DNA of 64,000 bases, from contig CM049321.1 of NCBI GenBank assembly GCA_026874595.1, positions 12,486,979-12,550,978 of the forward strand. The letters run 5' to 3'. The translations under genes and the position numbers were made by a program. The notes under the pieces were generated by a model that saw nothing but the letters and a program-made list of their open reading frames with translations, did no database searches and was not told the DNA's origin. Below are positions 61,737 to 64,000 of this stretch, one piece after another. The DNA is from Sipunculus nudus (Eukaryota > Annelida > Sipuncula > Golfingiida > Sipunculidae). The number at the start of each line of letters is the position of its first letter. Position 1 is the stretch's first letter.

Positions 61737-63686
61737 GTCTATCACATTAATAATTATTATTCCTTTAAAATAATAATGTTTCATTATATTACAAAATAGA
61801 AGATTTATCAAGAGCTGTTATGGACCTATACAAGGTTTAGGCTTAGACCTGATAAAATGCTATGAAACTTTCCTTGCCTGGTCTGACTTTTCATGAGCAC
61901 TCTGTACTTATTGGTCAAATACCTGATGCTCGGATGACAAGCTGGGAAAAATATGTGCTAGCACATCCGAGGTTTAAATATATAATGTAAAGAACTTAAA
62001 CGATTGGAACAATGCAAATAGTTTTGTTATTTCGAACCGCTCAACCGGTGTAATGGTTAAGCGCGTTTTTACTGTGCTTATTACCTATACTCGATACAAA
62101 TTTAAGATCATTCATTTTTTTTGGTTGAGGTAACTACTGTCATTTTTAAAATGCTGACTTAAGAAACTACTTTTTAGATATACAGAATTCCACTCCGGTT
62201 TGGGACTGCGTAACAGGGAGTGGATGCAGGATCAACCTGGCGTCAGCCAGGCTCTTTGTCCTGAACCTACCGATCATTGGTGTGTAATACCAAGGAAACC
62301 CCGAAGGGCGCACTCGTTTGTGAGTGAAACAGGATTGTTGGATATAGTTTTCCCATTAAGCCTACGTCGGGCCAACAGTAAAATTCCGTACCGCTCCTCG
62401 TCTAAATTTCAAATTTCCGACCTCCTGACTTTGAGCCCTGTGCTCTATTGGTGGACTAGGAAGCAGGTATGAAAATTAAATTCTGTATTATTTCTTTTAA
62501 TATTTCTTTGGTTCTTGTAATGAAGCCGAGGTGGACATTGTAAGGGTAGTTTTTTTTATACTGAACTCGGAAAAACAAAAATGATTATGTTTTACCTCTC
62601 ACTAAACTGCAGAGAATCGGCATAAACTGCACAACCCCGGAGTATTACGAGCCAGGCACCATGTTTGTTTGCTGTCCCGGTAGTCGTCGGCTTGCTGATT
62701 ACTGAGTAAGCTCCGCGATAATGCTTGAATAAAACCCTGCTTGTTTGGCTCGAACACACAACTGGCGTTAAAATACATTTAAATAAATCCATATGCAGAC
62801 CATTACGGTGAGGTATATTGGCAATAAAATAACGGAAATGTTTGAAGTTGGTTAAAAAAAACGAAAATAGGTTTCCGGTCAGGGTAAATGGAATCACTAA
62901 CAGAATAGCAAAGAAAATAAACAGTGAAAGGTTATATGATTTTTACGAAAAGCAATGCAGATCTGTAATGATAAATGGGTCACTTTATTTTCAATTGACC
63001 AATAAATAGAAATACAAACACTTAACAAATGGTGACCATGCTACAAACGTCAGCGACACTTACAGGCGCAGACAGTTTATAAATTATTTAAAGAACTAGT
63101 TTTTTTTCTTATACTTCTGATACTTGCACTGAGTGCGATCAATGGTGCAAAACACACACACACACACATATATATATATAATGTCCTAATCAATGACTTA
63201 TTCAAGATTTTTCAAGGTTCCACCTGATTTTCTCTGGTTCTTGTTTCATAATTCTCCTTCTTGCTTGGGAGTTAGGAAACATGAGCTAGATCATACCTCC
63301 TGGCAGCAATGGTTTTTATGGTAAACAACAAACATGTATTTTCTCACTAAAATTCTTGTGCCGTATGGTGGCTCGGACACTTTAATACTCTGCCTAGATA
63401 AACTAAGCGGAGAAGATAATACACATATTTTCCAAATATTTGTGTACCTTTAATTAAATTTAACAATAACACATGAAAGTATTCAAACAACTGAAATATT
63501 TGACTTCTAAATTTCATTTTTAAGTAAAACTGATAATACTTTATAAATAAATGATTTATCATTGAAAGAAAAATTCAATTGATTTCTATTTTCGGTCCAA
63601 AATATGGCAAAGAAAACTGGTATCTCACTTAACTAAAGGTAGTCAGATGCTGCAACATGCAAATTATATATATATATATATATATC

Positions 63687-63750
<64 letters not shown>

Positions 63751-64000
63751 GCCCGAGATTGAATTAGGGTGTATCGATTGGCATGTCCAGTTATGTTATA
63801 CAATATCTCTTGTGTTATTTTCCTGAATTTACATTCTCTTGTCATTACTCTTCTTTTTATGGTTTGTTTTATATGGATCCATGTCAAAGTTTGCTTAATT
63901 GTCCATAATGGACGAAAATACAAGCTAATTAATCTAATAATTCTTTGGAGAGAGACGGGGATTAAGTGTAACCAATGCTTGGTCCATTTTGTGCCAATGA
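61737..64000. repeat. Segmental duplication, right copy (continues past window)
   Basis: This is a direct copy of 38888-41100, at least 2.26 kb, including the SINE (about 62197-62466), exon 1 of the PLAT/FTP gene and a (TA)n expanded to about 82 bp (63665-63747). No PLAT or FTP exons lie to the left of it. Confidence 0.93.
62596..62662 (-). pseudogene. Orphan exon 1 of the PLAT/FTP gene family
   Basis: The start at 62662 begins MVPGS and then meets TAA in place of the TGT (Cys) codon of copy C. The rest of the exon and its GTAAAA donor are kept. It was carried here by the segmental duplication and has no downstream exons. The upstream region is preserved, so transcripts could still start here. 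Confidence 0.75.

Overview
The window is AT-rich, intron-rich and repeat-dense animal nuclear DNA. Long intergenic stretches, many (TA)n tracts, tRNA-derived SINEs, MITEs, a degenerate APE-type LINE and membrane-anchored RING/B-box (TRIM-like) genes suggest an invertebrate, most likely a lophotrochozoan (mollusc- or brachiopod-like). The species cannot be told from sequence alone. There is no sign of bacterial gene organisation.

The left two thirds (about 5.5-39.7 kb) is a tandem array of three paralogous nine-exon genes, all on the minus strand. I call them A, B and C from left to right. I built the exon model by aligning the three copies and checking splice sites and reading phases. It predicts a signal-peptide exon, a PLAT/LH2-like domain on three exons, one F-type-lectin-like (FTP) domain on three exons, and a second FTP-like domain on two exons ending at a stop shared by copies B and C. 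Copy C (39737 down to 26130) is fully open: its nine exons total 1293 nt, or 430 residues. Copy B (21975 down to 14741) keeps every exon length and phase but has one nonsense codon in the last exon. Copy A (11477 down to about 5496, continuing off the left edge) is a decayed pseudogene. A further copy of exon 1 (62.6 kb) lies in a segmental duplication of at least 2.26 kb (38.9-41.1 kb and 61.7-64.0 kb) and carries its own nonsense codon.

The introns hold most of the structural interest. Bases 1-5475 are a minisatellite of about 165 units of 33 bp in the last intron of copy A; a seed-like sequence sits at the same place in copy B. A LINE of about 4.47 kb lies in an intron of copy C, and copy B shows the empty site. 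The last intron of copy C also carries a MITE and a SINE, and that of copy B carries a Penelope-like fragment with a hammerhead-ribozyme-like core.

The right third holds a family of genes encoding RING, two B-boxes, a coiled coil and a C-terminal membrane anchor. One is intact (54976-56049, +), one is frameshifted (43968-45123, -), one is a short duplicated 5' fragment (about 47.25-47.51 kb, -), and one is a pseudogene (58.8-60.04 kb, +) split by a 503-bp TTAA-flanked MITE. The rest is repeats and sequence in which I see no genes.
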